DNA of 64,000 bases, from positions 225,634,539 to 225,698,538 of the forward strand of contig NC_066581.1 of NCBI RefSeq assembly GCF_024323335.1, given 5' to 3'. The notes below the pieces were generated by a model. It was given only the letters and a program-made list of their open reading frames with translations. It searched no databases and was not told the origin of the DNA. Below are positions 1 to 11,396 of the stretch, piece after piece. Position 1 is the first letter of the stretch. The number at the start of each line of letters is the position of its first letter. A program made the translations under genes and the position numbers. Source of the DNA: Lathyrus oleraceus (lineage: Eukaryota > Streptophyta > Magnoliopsida > Fabales > Fabaceae).

Positions 1-955
1 ATGCATCTCCATACCATATTTTAGTAAAAATGGGATGGTTGACTGAAATACATGGATTGATGTGACTTTAGATATGTCCAGAGTCGGCTCAATCATATCG
101 GAGTCTCCGTTCTAATTTCAAAAATGGACCCAAATTTTAAAAAAAATACAATTATAATAATTATAAAAAAATATATCAAAAATACAATTATGTATTAATT
201 AAAAATAAATTTAATTATAATTATTTTGAGTTTTGATCAATTTTGATTTTTGTATGTATTGAGTTTTTATCATAACATTTCTTTCAATTATTGAGTTTTT
301 TTAATAACATTTTATTTATTTTTATGAATATTTATGAAGAAAAAAAATTGAAAATTTCAAATTTTTGGGGTCTCTAAAACTTGGGGCTCTGTGTTTAAGC
401 ACATGCTGCACTTGCACAAGGCCGGCCCTTGATGTGTTTAGAGATGCATCTCCGAATATCAATAAGGATATTTTTTTATTTTAGATGTGTGGGACGCACC
501 TATCGGATAGGATGAATATTTCTCAATTTTAAAGATTAATGTGTGAAAGAACTCATATCGGATTCCACTTTATCTTAATAAATAAATAAATAAGCATTAA
601 AATTTTTAAAAAGATAATGAAAATAAGAATTTAATGAAAATATATTTTTATCAAGTAGTCTAGAATTCACCCTTTTAAGGTGAATACGTGTGATGTTGCA
701 AGTTTGAAGTCGCGCCCTTATACCCGATGTCTCTGCACAGCTATCAACTGAGTTGCTTTAACGAGAGTAGGAATGACAAAAAATTATGTACCTACATATA
801 TATGCGGATAAAATCCGTCACAAATATGATCAAGTAGTTTAATGGGCATCCATATTTGTTAATATATTGAAAATCATTTAAATACTATTAGTTTATTATA
901 CCATGTTTTTTCATCTTAAAAAAAAACAATCTTCTTATATTTTATTTTATTTTTG
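1..955. repeat. Direct duplication, copy 1 (non-coding)
   Basis: This AT-rich non-coding stretch recurs in diverged form at 1416-2092. Shared landmarks in order are the opening ATGCATCTCCATACCATATT, the ATCAATAA run near 460, AGTCTAGAATTCACCC near 655, the GTCGCGCCCTTA segment near 710, the ATAAAATCCGTCACAAATATGA segment near 808 (part of it) and the TTTATTTTATTTTTGAA tail. Copy 1 contains a 352-bp insertion (79-430) missing from copy 2. Copy 2 has about 85 extra bases near 1905-1990. No gene is seen. Confidence 0.85.
79..430. mobile_element. hAT-like miniature transposable element (non-autonomous)
   Basis: The 352-bp segment has imperfect terminal inverted repeats: the left end reads CAGAGTCGGCTC and the reverse complement of the right end reads AAGGGCCGGCCT. 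It is flanked by an imperfect 8-bp target duplication, GATATGTC (71-78) and GATGTGTT (431-438). The duplicated copy of this region keeps the empty site as a single GATGTGTC at 1485-1492, so both boundaries are seen directly. An 8-bp duplication and CAGRGYCGGCY ends fit the hAT superfamily. There is no ORF, so the element must have been moved by a transposase encoded elsewhere. Confidence 0.75.
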
Positions 956-1415
956 AAAAAAACTTTTAAGGAAGGCATCCCTAGTTGGCTCTTGTAGAAG
1001 GCATTGTTTCCTATGCACGAAATATCTTGCAGTAAAAATGGAGGATAAACTAGTGGGTTAGACATACCCAGTAGTTTATGTTTGTTTTTATAATTTTTCA
1101 TATTTTTAGAACAAATTATGTATGATCGTATTTTCGGAATAACTTATAGTCTATGTTTCCAATGGATCTATAATATGTTTGAATCTATGACACTCTTAAA
1201 TGTCAAAAAAATGGCCTACTAAAATTTAAGTTGGCCTAAAAAAATGTAAGAGTTATGACAATGTTGTTGCTTATAATGTATTCATGGAGGTTTCTGGAGA
1301 TGCATATTTGAAATATCCTATATTATGTGTGATAAACACACTTCTAACAGTTTAAAATGAATCCAGGGGTTTCACGGAGATGCAGTTCTGAATTCATCTT
1401 AGAAAATTTACGGAG
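956..1415. other. Spacer between the duplicated copies
   Basis: AT-rich sequence without a credible gene. Short GGAGATGCA motifs recur here (about 1297, 1378, 1412) and also in the flanking copies, which suggests that an older short-period repeat underlies the larger duplication. Confidence 0.5.
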
Positions 1416-2092
1416 ATGCATCTCCATACCATATTTTAGTAAAATGGGATGGTTGACTGAAATACATGAATTGGTGTGATTTTAGATGTGTCTAGAGATG
1501 CATCTCTGAATATCAATAATAATATTTTTTTTTGTTTTAGATGTGTGGGACGCACCTATGGAATGAGATGAATATTTCTCAATTTTAAAGATTAATGTGT
1601 GAAAGAATTCATATCACATTCCACTTTATCTTAATAAATAAATAAGCATTAATATTTTAAAAAAGATAATGAAAATAAGAATTTAATGAAAATATATTTT
1701 TTATCAAGTAGTCTAGAATTCACCCTTTTAAGGTGAATAAGTGTGATGTTGCAAATTTGAAGTCGCGCCCTTACACCCGATGTTTCTAGACAGCTACTAA
1801 TTGAGTTGCTTTAACGAGAGTAGGAATGACAAAAAATTATGTACATATAGATATCTGCAGATAAAATCCGTCACAAATATGAGCAAGTAGTTTAATGGGC
1901 ATCCAAGAATAAAATATATGGATATTTAATATATATTTGTTAATGAATACATGGGCAGGTTTAATGTTACATGTGTTCGAGGATATCCATATTTGTTAAT
2001 ATATTAAAAATTATTTAAATATTATTAGTTTATTACACCATGTCTTTTTATCTTAAAAAAAATAGTCTTCTTATATTTTATTTTATTTTTGA
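1416..2092. repeat. Direct duplication, copy 2 (non-coding)
   Basis: Second copy of the sequence at 1-955, in the same orientation. It lacks the hAT-like insertion and so preserves the pre-insertion site at 1485-1492. It carries an additional AT-rich piece near 1905-1990. Substitutions and small indels are frequent, so the duplication is not recent. Nothing coding is seen. The following stretch, 2093-2429, is AT-rich and unassigned. Confidence 0.85.
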
Positions 2093-2426
2093 ATTTAAAA
2101 AAAAAAAAACCTTTTCTATTTCATACCAATATTATTTGACCATTTCAACAATTCCACCGTCCAACCAACAAGTACCGCCCTTCATCTATCGAACTAGTGT
2201 CTCACTTCTTACTCCTTTATCATCCACTATTCCACCATAACTCACAATCATGATATCTTTTATTTATTTTTTGTTGAAAATGAAATGTATGGATATTATG
2301 TTTGCATATTATTATGTTTTTGGTGAAAAAGAATGAAGTTAATGTGATGAAATTTTATTGTTAAATTGAGAATGAATTGTATGGATTTATGTGATAATAA
2401 TTTTTTTTTATGTTATTAAAAGAAGC

Positions 2427-2557
<131 letters not shown>

Positions 2558-2614
2558 CACAAAATATCTATAAATATTTATGGATATCTTATAAAACTCA
2601 CAAATTACCTGCTT

Positions 2615-2617
<3 letters not shown>

Positions 2618-2706
<89 letters not shown>
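2618..2706. repeat. (TA)n microsatellite, second array
   Basis: Second pure TA array of about 44 units, separated from the first by 64 bp of ordinary AT-rich sequence containing AATATCTATAAATATTTATG. The two arrays can pair with each other or fold on themselves. Confidence 0.98.
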
Positions 2707-2711
<5 letters not shown>

Positions 2712-4142
2712 GTATCCGCCTCCATAAATATTCATTTAGAAATATGATAGAATAAATATTAAAATTAATTAATTATATTTTTTTGTATCATTAAATATTA
2801 GATTAAGATAAAAGAACTTAATACTATAATCTTCTTTTTATTTAGAACCGTGGAGTATTTTTTATCATGCACAGTAAAAGAACTTAATAATTAAAATCAA
2901 GATAGAGTAATCATTAGTAAAAATCACAATGGATGGAATTTCTGACAATTTTTAGTGTAAATGTATAACGGTGTATACTTTCGTTAGGCATTACAGAATC
3001 TCTGCCATTATTTCTTTGTCAAAGTATAATTTTGATGTTTTTTTAAAGTAAAATTGAACAATTGATCTGATTGGATCGATATTGGATCTAAAACGCAAAT
3101 CATATCTTCAGTTTAAAGATTTGATTTTGATCCATCAAATTTTGGTTTTTGACAAATTCAATTAAATTGATTTGGCCGATAAATCAGGTGAATTTGATCG
3201 GTTTAATAATTATTATGTTAAATTCATAAAAATGACACATTTTTATAAAATTCACAAACTTTTTTTTTAATTTTAAAAAAATAATCAAATAGTCCAAATA
3301 AAAACTATCTTTTTATTATTAGGGGATAATATTTTCACTATCATTTGACATTAATTTGGTCATTATTATATTTTAAACTACAAATTAAATAATACTCAAA
3401 ATTTTATATTGCATGTCTTGTATTCTTGTGAGTACAATATTATCATTAAATTATAAAAATTGTGATATTATATACTTGCAAGAAAATAAATATTATGAAC
3501 CTCATTTTCATAATGGGTCAATCGTATAGTAATAAAAATAAATAAAATAAATATTAGTTGGGTTCGGTTGGATTCGTTTTTCGACGAGTTCAAAATAATC
3601 ATCTGAGATCGATCAAAACAATTCTATACAATCCAAATTAAGTAACTGAATCAACCTGACACCCCCAACCCGATCCAATCCATTTGCACAAAAAAGATAA
3701 CGGATCAGTCGTTTTAATGGGACGTTAAAATTTGTCCATCCCTACTTTTGAGTATTTACTTATCTTCTACATAAATTACTACTATAATGTGGTATGAGGA
3801 ACCAAATAGATAACTCAACCCAATGCTAATAATTGGACCCATATAACAATTTTTAGAGATTTTAGCTTGTTATCTCCCACTTTGACCTAACACCCCCTTA
3901 TATTTTCATAATTCTCTTGTTACCCTTGTCAAAATTTGATCGAAAAATCGGACGAAAAATCTAGTAGAACAACTAAAAAATGCTATAAATCAAAAAATTT
4001 GATACTGTATATGAAAAATGTGTACCAGATATATGAAAATTTTGGCATGTTATGGCTAATGCAAGTTTTTTATAAGTACTTATATTTATCGATTTTTTTA
4101 TTAAAGATGAAAGGTAGTATAATAAGTATTAGAACAAGATTT
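2707..4142. other. Unassigned AT-rich intergenic sequence
   Basis: No gene, RNA or complete element is recognised. The segment holds patches rich in GATTGGATC and GGTTCGGTTGGATTCG, and a TTTGTCCATCCCTAC near 3733-3747 that resembles the end of a hAT-type element. I cannot define a matching opposite end, so this stays unassigned. Confidence 0.5.
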
Positions 4143-4807
4143 TGATTCTGCAATACTTCTCTAAGTTTTGATGATAACAAAGTATAACACAAATCTTGTT
4201 TAGGAAACTATGGATTATGTCCCAAGACTGCAATGGAAATGACAAGAAATTTAATACCTTTAACTCCCATAGTTGACAAGAAATCTCCATTGATTCCCCT
4301 CCAACGGTGTCATCTCTAAAATTTATATAAAGGCCTCATCACAAGCTGCTGAATAGATCATCTCAATACACGACAACATTTTCACATTCTCATTATTATT
4401 GTAAGAAATACTTTCATACAAGAGCTATTGCTCAATATTGTACGGTTGTGTTTCATAATTCCTTAAGTGTGTTTATCTTGCTTATCTAGAAGCATCTAGT
4501 CAAACACTTGTATTCCTAAAACTCTTTGTAATTCCTCAAGTGACTTGTTTAGGTTTGTATACTTGAGAGGACTAAGAGGTTATTAAACTCTTAGAAGTTT
4601 TTGTAATCTGTTGAGATTATTGGATTAAGTCCTTATCAAAGGTGAAATCACCTTGGCCGGATGGACTGGAGTAACTTTGAATTTCAAACGAACCAGGATA
4701 AACTCTTTGTGTTGTTAGTATTTATTTTGTGTGTGTGGTGTTGCAAAAGTTTTTAAACTATTGTGAAAATAATTTAAATCCCCCTTTCTTGTTTTTCTCT
4801 AGCTTTA
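4143..4807 (+). repeat. 5' LTR of the copia element
   Basis: The right edge is fixed by the primer site that begins two or three bases later. The left edge is my choice: the first TG, at 4143, just before CTCTAAGTTTTGATGATAAC, a phrase typical of the start of SIRE-like LTRs. The length of about 665 bp is plausible. The last bases read TTTA, not the canonical CA. The second LTR is outside the window, so the start cannot be confirmed by comparison. Confidence 0.6.
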
Positions 4808-4809
4808 AT

Positions 4810-4821
4810 TGGTATCAGAGC
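4810..4821 (+). other. Primer binding site (initiator tRNA-Met type)
   Basis: TGGTATCAGAGC is the classic complement of the 3' end of plant initiator tRNA-Met. Copia elements use it to prime minus-strand cDNA. It sits immediately after the LTR. Confidence 0.93.
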
Positions 4822-4891
4822 TCAGACTGTGTTATTTATTTTTGAATCAAACACTTAACCGTGTAGAGAGATCCAGAGTGAGAAAAACTTT

Positions 4892-6572
4892 ATGGCTAAC
4901 ACAAATGGAAAAGATAGTTACAACACAAAACCTCCAGTTTTTTATGGAGAAAAATTTGACTACTGGAATGACATAATTGAAAGTTTTTTCCTAGGCTACG
5001 ATGTTGATCTTTGAGATATTGTCACAAATGGTTATGAACCACCCATTTTTGCAATTGGTATCTCTATTCCAAGAAGCAGAATGAGTGACGATTAGAAGCG
5101 TGATTTCAAAATCACCATAAAGCAAGAACCATTATGTTAAACGTTATTTCCTACAATTAGTATGAGAAGATAACCAATAGGGAAACAACCAAAGAAATTT
5201 TTTACTCTCTGAAGATGACGCACGAAGGAAATAATCAAGTTAAAGAGACTAAGGGTCTGACCTTAATCTAGAAGTATGAAGCCTTTAGAATGGAAAATGA
5301 TAAAGTTATTGAAGTGATGTTCTCAAGGTTCCAAACCTTGGTTGTAGGACTCAAGGTTCTGGACAAAGGATATACTACCGTAGATCATGTCAAAAAGATA
5401 ATCAGAAGTCTTCCTAAGAAGTGGAGACCTATGGTTATTGCTCTGAAGTTATCCAAGGATCTAAACAACATAAGTCTCGAAGAACTTATCAGCTCTCTCA
5501 GAAGTAATGAAATAGGGCTTGAAGAAGATGAACCTTAGAAGAAAAGCAAATTTGTTGCTTTAAAGTTTAGATCAGAAAGAAGAAAGCCAGAAAGGAACAA
5601 AGTCGTTCAAGCCGAAGAGGAAGATAATGACTCTGAGAATGAAGATTCTAATGATGAAGAGGAATTATATCTTCTCTCTAGAAGAATCAAACAACTATGG
5701 AGAAAAAGACAAAATAACTTCAGAAGGCCCAGAGAGAAGGGAGAACGTCCAGATTCAACCTCTAGAGGCAGATCCAACAAGGAAGTGACGCGTTATGAAT
5801 GCAAAGAGCCTGGACACTACAGAAATGAATGTCAAAGCTAAAGAAGGATAACTCCAGAAAGGAAAGCTTCAAGAAGAACTCTTTCAAAGCAAATAAGAAA
5901 GGACTCATGGCATCATGGGACGACTCTGAATCTGAAGCTTCAGAATCTGGTTCTAAAGAGGAGCAAGCAAATGTAGCATTCATGGCCACTACCTCTGGAA
6001 GTTCATCTGAAAGAAAGCCTGGCTCTGAAGAGGTATTCTTTGACTTTTCTCGTTCTGATCTGGAAGCCTGTTTGTCAGAATCTCTGAGCTTATATCAGAA
6101 GCTTCGACTGAAATTCAAGAACCTGAAAAAGGTTCATGAAGAGACTGTTGAAGAATGTGATAAGCTTGAGAAAGAAGTTTCTGAACTCAAAGAAAATAAT
6201 TTTATTCTTGAAAAAGAAAACCAATTTTCAACCAAGAAATGTTCAAAACTTGAAGAAACTCTTTCTAAAGCTCCACCTACTTCTGACATTATCATATACA
6301 AATATGAAAAAGCTTTTCAGAAATTTCTGAACAACGGTCTAGAAAGAAGAAAAATGGATTTTATGATCTATGGTGTAAGTCATAATATAAAAATAGAAAT
6401 TGGTTATGGCTCTGATGAAGATGATATAAAACCTTCTATAGAAAACAAATCTAAATCTCCTTTTTCCTATCATTATACATCTGCGCAAACACGGAAGTTT
6501 AATAACACTAGAAAACCCAAAGTTTTCAGAAACTTTGGGAGAACTAATCCTAAAGAACCCAAAATATTCTAG
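4892..6572 (+). pseudogene. Copia gag polyprotein region, decayed
   Basis: Gag forms the virus-like particle that packages element RNA in the cytoplasm. The likely ATG is at 4892, 70 bp after the primer site. The frame is broken by several stops (for example near 5012, 5093 and 5538) and shifts. The nucleocapsid zinc knuckle lies around 5788-5830 and reads R-Y-E-C-K-E-P-G-H-Y-R-N-E-C: the first cysteine of the CX2CX4HX4C pattern is arginine. Downstream (5829-6572) is an acidic, serine-rich then coiled-coil stretch (EECDKLEKEVSELKENN), which is common in the long gag of SIRE-like elements. The region is followed directly by the protease. Confidence 0.8.
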
Positions 6573-7102
6573 GTACCAAAAGATAAAATCGTGTATGTTG
6601 CAGATATCCTGTGCAGAGTTAAAACACCAATCATGGTACTTGGACTCTGGATGCTCGCGACACATGACGGGAAGAAAGCATCTGTTCTAAAACCTGGAAC
6701 TTAAAGATGTTGGTTTTGTAGGCTTTGGAGGAAATCAGAAAGGGAGAATTAGAGGATCTAGAACAGTTGGTAATGGATCTCTTCCCTATATTTATGATGT
6801 CCTATATGTTGAGGGATTAATGCATAACTTGTTATCCATAAGTCAATTAAGTGATAACGATTATGATATAATCTTTAATCAAAAAATGTGCAAAGCTGTT
6901 AATTAGAAAAATGGCACAATCTTTTTCACTGGAAAGAGGAAAAACAACATTTACAAAATAAAACTTTTAGATTTGAAAAATCAAAACGTAAAATGCTTGA
7001 TGTCTGTAAATGAAGAACAATGGGTGTGGCATAGACGCTTGGGTCACATTAGCTTGAGGAGGATTTCTCAGCTAAATAAACTTGAGTTAGTCAAAGGCCT
7101 AC
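6573..7102 (+). pseudogene. Copia protease and GAG-pre-integrase, 5' part of interrupted pol
   Basis: The aspartic protease signature YLDSGCSRHM lies around 6637-6666, with the catalytic DSG codons at 6643-6651. The protease cleaves the gag-pol polyprotein. It is followed by YDVLYVEGLMHNLLSISQL (about 6796-6850) and the GAG-pre-integrase motif WHRRLGHISLRR (about 7027-7062), which supplies the histidines of the integrase zinc finger. Stops after HLF (near 6688) and VN (near 6903) show decay. The frame is cut at 7102 by the - strand Ogre element and continues, after one copy of the 5-bp duplication, at 32451. Confidence 0.85.
7098..7102. repeat. Target site duplication, left copy (CCTAC)
   Basis: CCTAC here and at 32446-32450 exactly flank the - strand Ogre element. 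Five bases is the usual duplication for LTR retrotransposons. Confidence 0.95.
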
Positions 7103-8104
7103 TGTAGCGGTGTATTCGTCGCTATATGATTTATTGATTAAACCATAAGCAAAGCATACAATGAATCGAGTCGCCACCGCACTTTTATTTATCCTAAGGA
7201 CTGGTTAAAAAGCGAACAAAAACCTAAGAAGTTTTACACGTAGAAAACCAATAAAAGATCAGAGAATCTGGATAAGGGGTAAATTACGCAATAGGAAGGT
7301 GTTAGGCACCCATCACGTCCTAGGTACTCCTAGGGAGCCCTTTTCACACTTGTTGTATAAGAAAATTTTTATTTGTTTTGACATATTGTGCAAACATGAA
7401 TGGGAAGATGAGAAAAGAATGTACAAGTTAGTTATTTTTGTGTTCGAACGGATGAACCCGTTGCCTACGTACCTTCCATCAAAGGTAAGGATCAAAACGC
7501 CGTAGTTCGGCTAAAAGATTTCCAAAAATTAGTGAGTTCAATTTTAAACCACAAGCACTAAGGCTTTTCATTACCAATGGGAGAAAACTCAACCAACATC
7601 AACAATCCACCATGCGAGGACGGCTTCAACATACTAGTGAGGGGTTAACCCTATAATAAGTATGGAAGACTTACAATCAACTCACTAAGGATAAGATAAG
7701 ATTTACATCAACCACTATGGTAATTAAAACCTACGGCTAATGTATGAAAACATATTAACAATGGACAAAGCCAAAACAATTGAATGGGTGAAGTTAATGG
7801 ATTATGATTATTCACAAAATATGGTCAAAGCATGATTAGGATTGATTCAAAGAAGTGTTATGAAAAGGAGTTTGAAAAGTCAAGGACTTAAGGTCCAGGT
7901 TTCTAATTTGAAAAGACATGAGGATGTTTGCACAACAAGTCAAAGTTTTTTTGAAAGCAAAGTGTGAAAAGGTTTAGGACAAAGAGAGTATGGATGATGG
8001 AATGTAAAACTTCCTAGAAAGGTTCACCTCTTGAAATCATATAGAAGACGATTCAAGTGTGTCCTTAGGAATGAGGCAACAAACAAATAAAAATAAAGCA
8101 AGGT

Positions 8105-8305
8105 GATACCGGATGCCATCAATGGTCTTATACCAATCTCACAAACAAAAGCGGATATCGGATACCAATAAATGGGTTTACACCAATCTCCTAAAACAAA
8201 ACAATGATACCGGATGCCATCAATGGTCTTATACCAATCTCACAAAAGCAAAAAGCGGATATCGGATACCAATAAATGGGTTTACACCAATCTCCTAAAG
8301 TAAAC
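8105..8305 (-). repeat. 101-bp direct duplication inside the 3' LTR
   Basis: Two nearly identical units start at 8105 and 8206, each beginning GATACCGGATGCCATCAATG on the + strand. A third, diverged relative follows near 8310. The same pair occurs at 28019-28219 in the other LTR, so it predates insertion. Confidence 0.9.
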
Positions 8306-11300
8306 AAAACTTGGATGTCGGATGCCAATCTATCTGGACTTATACCAACCTCCAAAGGATGATCATAGGAATACAAATGCCACATCACAGGGACTTACAA
8401 TTGCATCCTCTCATACAACAAACAAGAGCAAAGAAGATATGAGTGACCAATGAGGTCTTACACTCTATCCTTCCATATCACAGGAACAATGGCCAAAGAA
8501 CATGGTCTTACAATTGTCCTCAATGGGAAAACAAACCTAGATCACAAGGATATGCAATAATGATCATACAAGAATTAACAATCAATAATGATGAATGCAC
8601 AATGGCAAGCAAGCATGTACAAATGCAACAAGCAATCAAGCAAACAAAGTCATTTAGCACCCACTATAACCAAACAATTAGGCTCAATCAAAGGGTTTGA
8701 CTTAAAAAGTCAACTGGAATAGGTGAATGGCGCTCTTAACCTTGACATTGAGAGCCAAGGTGAAGCAGATGAAAGGATATGAGGGGTGTGCCTCATCACT
8801 CTTATCCCTGGTCAGGGAGAGCATTGAATATCAGAAGGTGGGGGAGTTCAGAAAGATGGAACTCTCTCCCCAAAGTATAGACTCGATGGATCTTGGGTTT
8901 TACTCAACATGCATCAAACACAAGTAGTGTGAGCAATGTGAGAGACTCACAGAATAGTAGGAGATAGGCTACATATCTCTTTTGTCTACCAATTGCCTCA
9001 CATGAGGTCTTTACCTGCTTAGGGACAAAAATAAACAATCACAAACATTGCCTCTTAAGGAGGACTTCAGACAGTTGCCTGGCTAAATAACGAGCCAGGT
9101 CTTCCAGACTACATGAAGAAGAAGGTGTTATACCTCAATGCAAATGCTATACAAGCAAAGCAATGCAAGTTCTCAAAGAACTATTAGCGACTATGGTACC
9201 TGAAATCAATCAAATATAATCAGTACCAATCACAAAGTCAAAGACAAGCAAGGTAAAAACCAACAGATAACACAATCAAACATGTGCAAAGCACAAAGCT
9301 CAAAGCTCAAATGAGCTAAGCACCCTACAAAACAAACAAGTTAGTTTACAATAGTCAAATGAAACAACTCAATCAACTTGCATTAATTCCTTTAAAGCAC
9401 TTTGCTTCTTAACCTGAAAAGTCAAAGTCAAACTCAAACATGAGAAGTAAGACCACTAGGACAAGCCTAGGGTCAAAAAGGAGGGAAAAATCTTAAAACA
9501 GCAAGTGAAACATGATCAAAACCAAGATAATTAAATTAAGAAGAAAGTCTAATTGGTCTCATATCAAAACAATACACCAATTTCATTTCATGCACAATTT
9601 AGGTCAAAGTAAGCAAGTGTGAACCACATATGAGTAAACAGAATGATTACAATCAAACAAATACCAAAATAGCTCAATAAATTCCACAAAAATTCCAACT
9701 CAAATAGGACACATTCAATGAGAAGAATATCAAATTTCATAGCATTTGGATAAGTGGAAGTAGAGAAATTAAATCAGGAATTCATGGTATGCAAAATCAA
9801 CCTAAACAAGGTCACAAATCATGTGCCAACTTCAATCAAGTGTAGAACAGTGAAAACATATGAGAAATGAATGGGACCAAAGCCAAAGTGAAGCTAAACA
9901 TGTCAAGAAACACTCCACTAAATTTCATCTTCATATGATAAGGGATGAGGACTTTACAAGATATGTAAGTGAACTACTCAAGAAAAACCCTAAAATGACT
10001 AAACAGCCAACAAAAATCCCAATCAAATAGGAAATGGATCAATCAAATCCACAAAAAATCATGGTGAAACTAGACATACATATGATATCATATGCAAAAA
10101 TTCAGAGCCATAGGCATAGCATAGGTATGGGAAATAAAATCAGGAACATGGCATAACATAGTGTGACACACATTGTCACACTCATGAAGATCATATCATA
10201 TCTCCCTAACCAGGGACTCAAAATTAGCAAACTATACATCAAAATCACCAGAAAAGAGTCAAGAACATGCCTATAAAATTTCATTCATTTTGGATAATAC
10301 ATGATTATTTTATGATCAATATGGTAAAACATACACATAATGCCTACATGTCAAAGATCACTAGGCAAAACCAAAAAATCACCAGGCACAACATTTGTTA
10401 TCATACCTAAAAAAACTAGAGAAAATTTGGAGATTAACACAAAAATCCCCATCCAATTTGGACAAAAAATGATTTAGTTATGATTTTTAGAAGTTTGGTT
10501 AAGAAATTAAATAATTATTAACATTTAATTAAATGAATTAAGCGCTGAGTGGCATTTCTGTAATTAATTGAACCAGGGGGGCAAAACGCCCCGTTTCACT
10601 AAACTGCATGGCGTCATATGATTGGTCCAGGCGCGGCGGGAAACAAGATTTGAAACGAAGCCATGCACAGCGCGGATCAAATCGCGTTTTGGACGGAAAT
10701 CAGAACACAAACTCGTGTTCTTCACGTTCATCATCGTCATTCACTTTTTGCCACGAAAACTATCATGCCATATATCGTTGCGATCGTCTCATCATGTACA
10801 TCAATAATCCAGCTAGAATTTGTTCTAATTCTAACCATATCAACGGGATCGATCGAAATAAGTTTCACACTCAAAGGTTCAAATCAAGATATCTCATGCG
10901 ATACTCAACGAAAATTCATGATTCGAGTTGCAGTATATTCTATGTTGCAAGATCTATCTAACCCACATGTGAATTTCAAGAATCGAAGCTTTCGAAATTT
11001 TACCTTGTGATTGTGCAGCTGTGGAAATCGCGTGAATTTGGTTCCAATGAGTGAAAACAGATCGCGATTAATGATGTAGAAGGTGAATAGTGGTGATTGT
11101 TCAGCTCAACGATGCTTGAATCAATGGAAAATCGTAACTGCCATGTGAGAGCAAGCTTGTAACAGTTGGAGTTTTTGCTCGATTCTTCAATCAATTACCA
11201 AAAACAGCTCCTCCAAATCACCTGCAAATGATGATCACAGCAAAAAATAGCACAAAGATTGATGGATTCTTGATGAATTGGTGAAAAAAGTGAATGTGCA

Positions 11301-11390
11301 AAATTGTGAAAATTGAGAGAATTTGTGAGATTTTGTGATTTAGATCTGAATTGTGATTGTTGATTCCGAGTTTTCTGTTATGATTAGGCT

Positions 11391-11396
11391 TTTATA
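11391..11396 (-). promoter_or_regulatory. LTR TATA box (3' LTR)
   Basis: GGTATAAAAGCC on the element strand, about 1.1 kb from the LTR start. It is identical in the other LTR at 31305-31310. It is the best candidate for the core promoter that sets the U3/R border. Confidence 0.6.

Noticed and set aside
4810..4821. tRNA-Met-like sequence
   Set aside because: Only the 12 bases complementary to the tRNA 3' end are present. It is a primer binding site, not a tRNA gene.
7098..7102. Ogre insertion destroying a working copia element
   Set aside because: The copia frames already carry many independent stops in gag, integrase and RNase H, so it need not have been active when interrupted.
7299..7505. 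Small open frame, identical at 27213-27419
   Set aside because: It lies in the LTR and repeats because the LTRs are copies. It has no domain, and antisense frames overlap it.
10608..11010. Overlapping open frames of about 115 codons in the LTR
   Set aside because: Three overlapping frames on the strand opposite to the element, repeated in the partner LTR, with no recognisable protein features.
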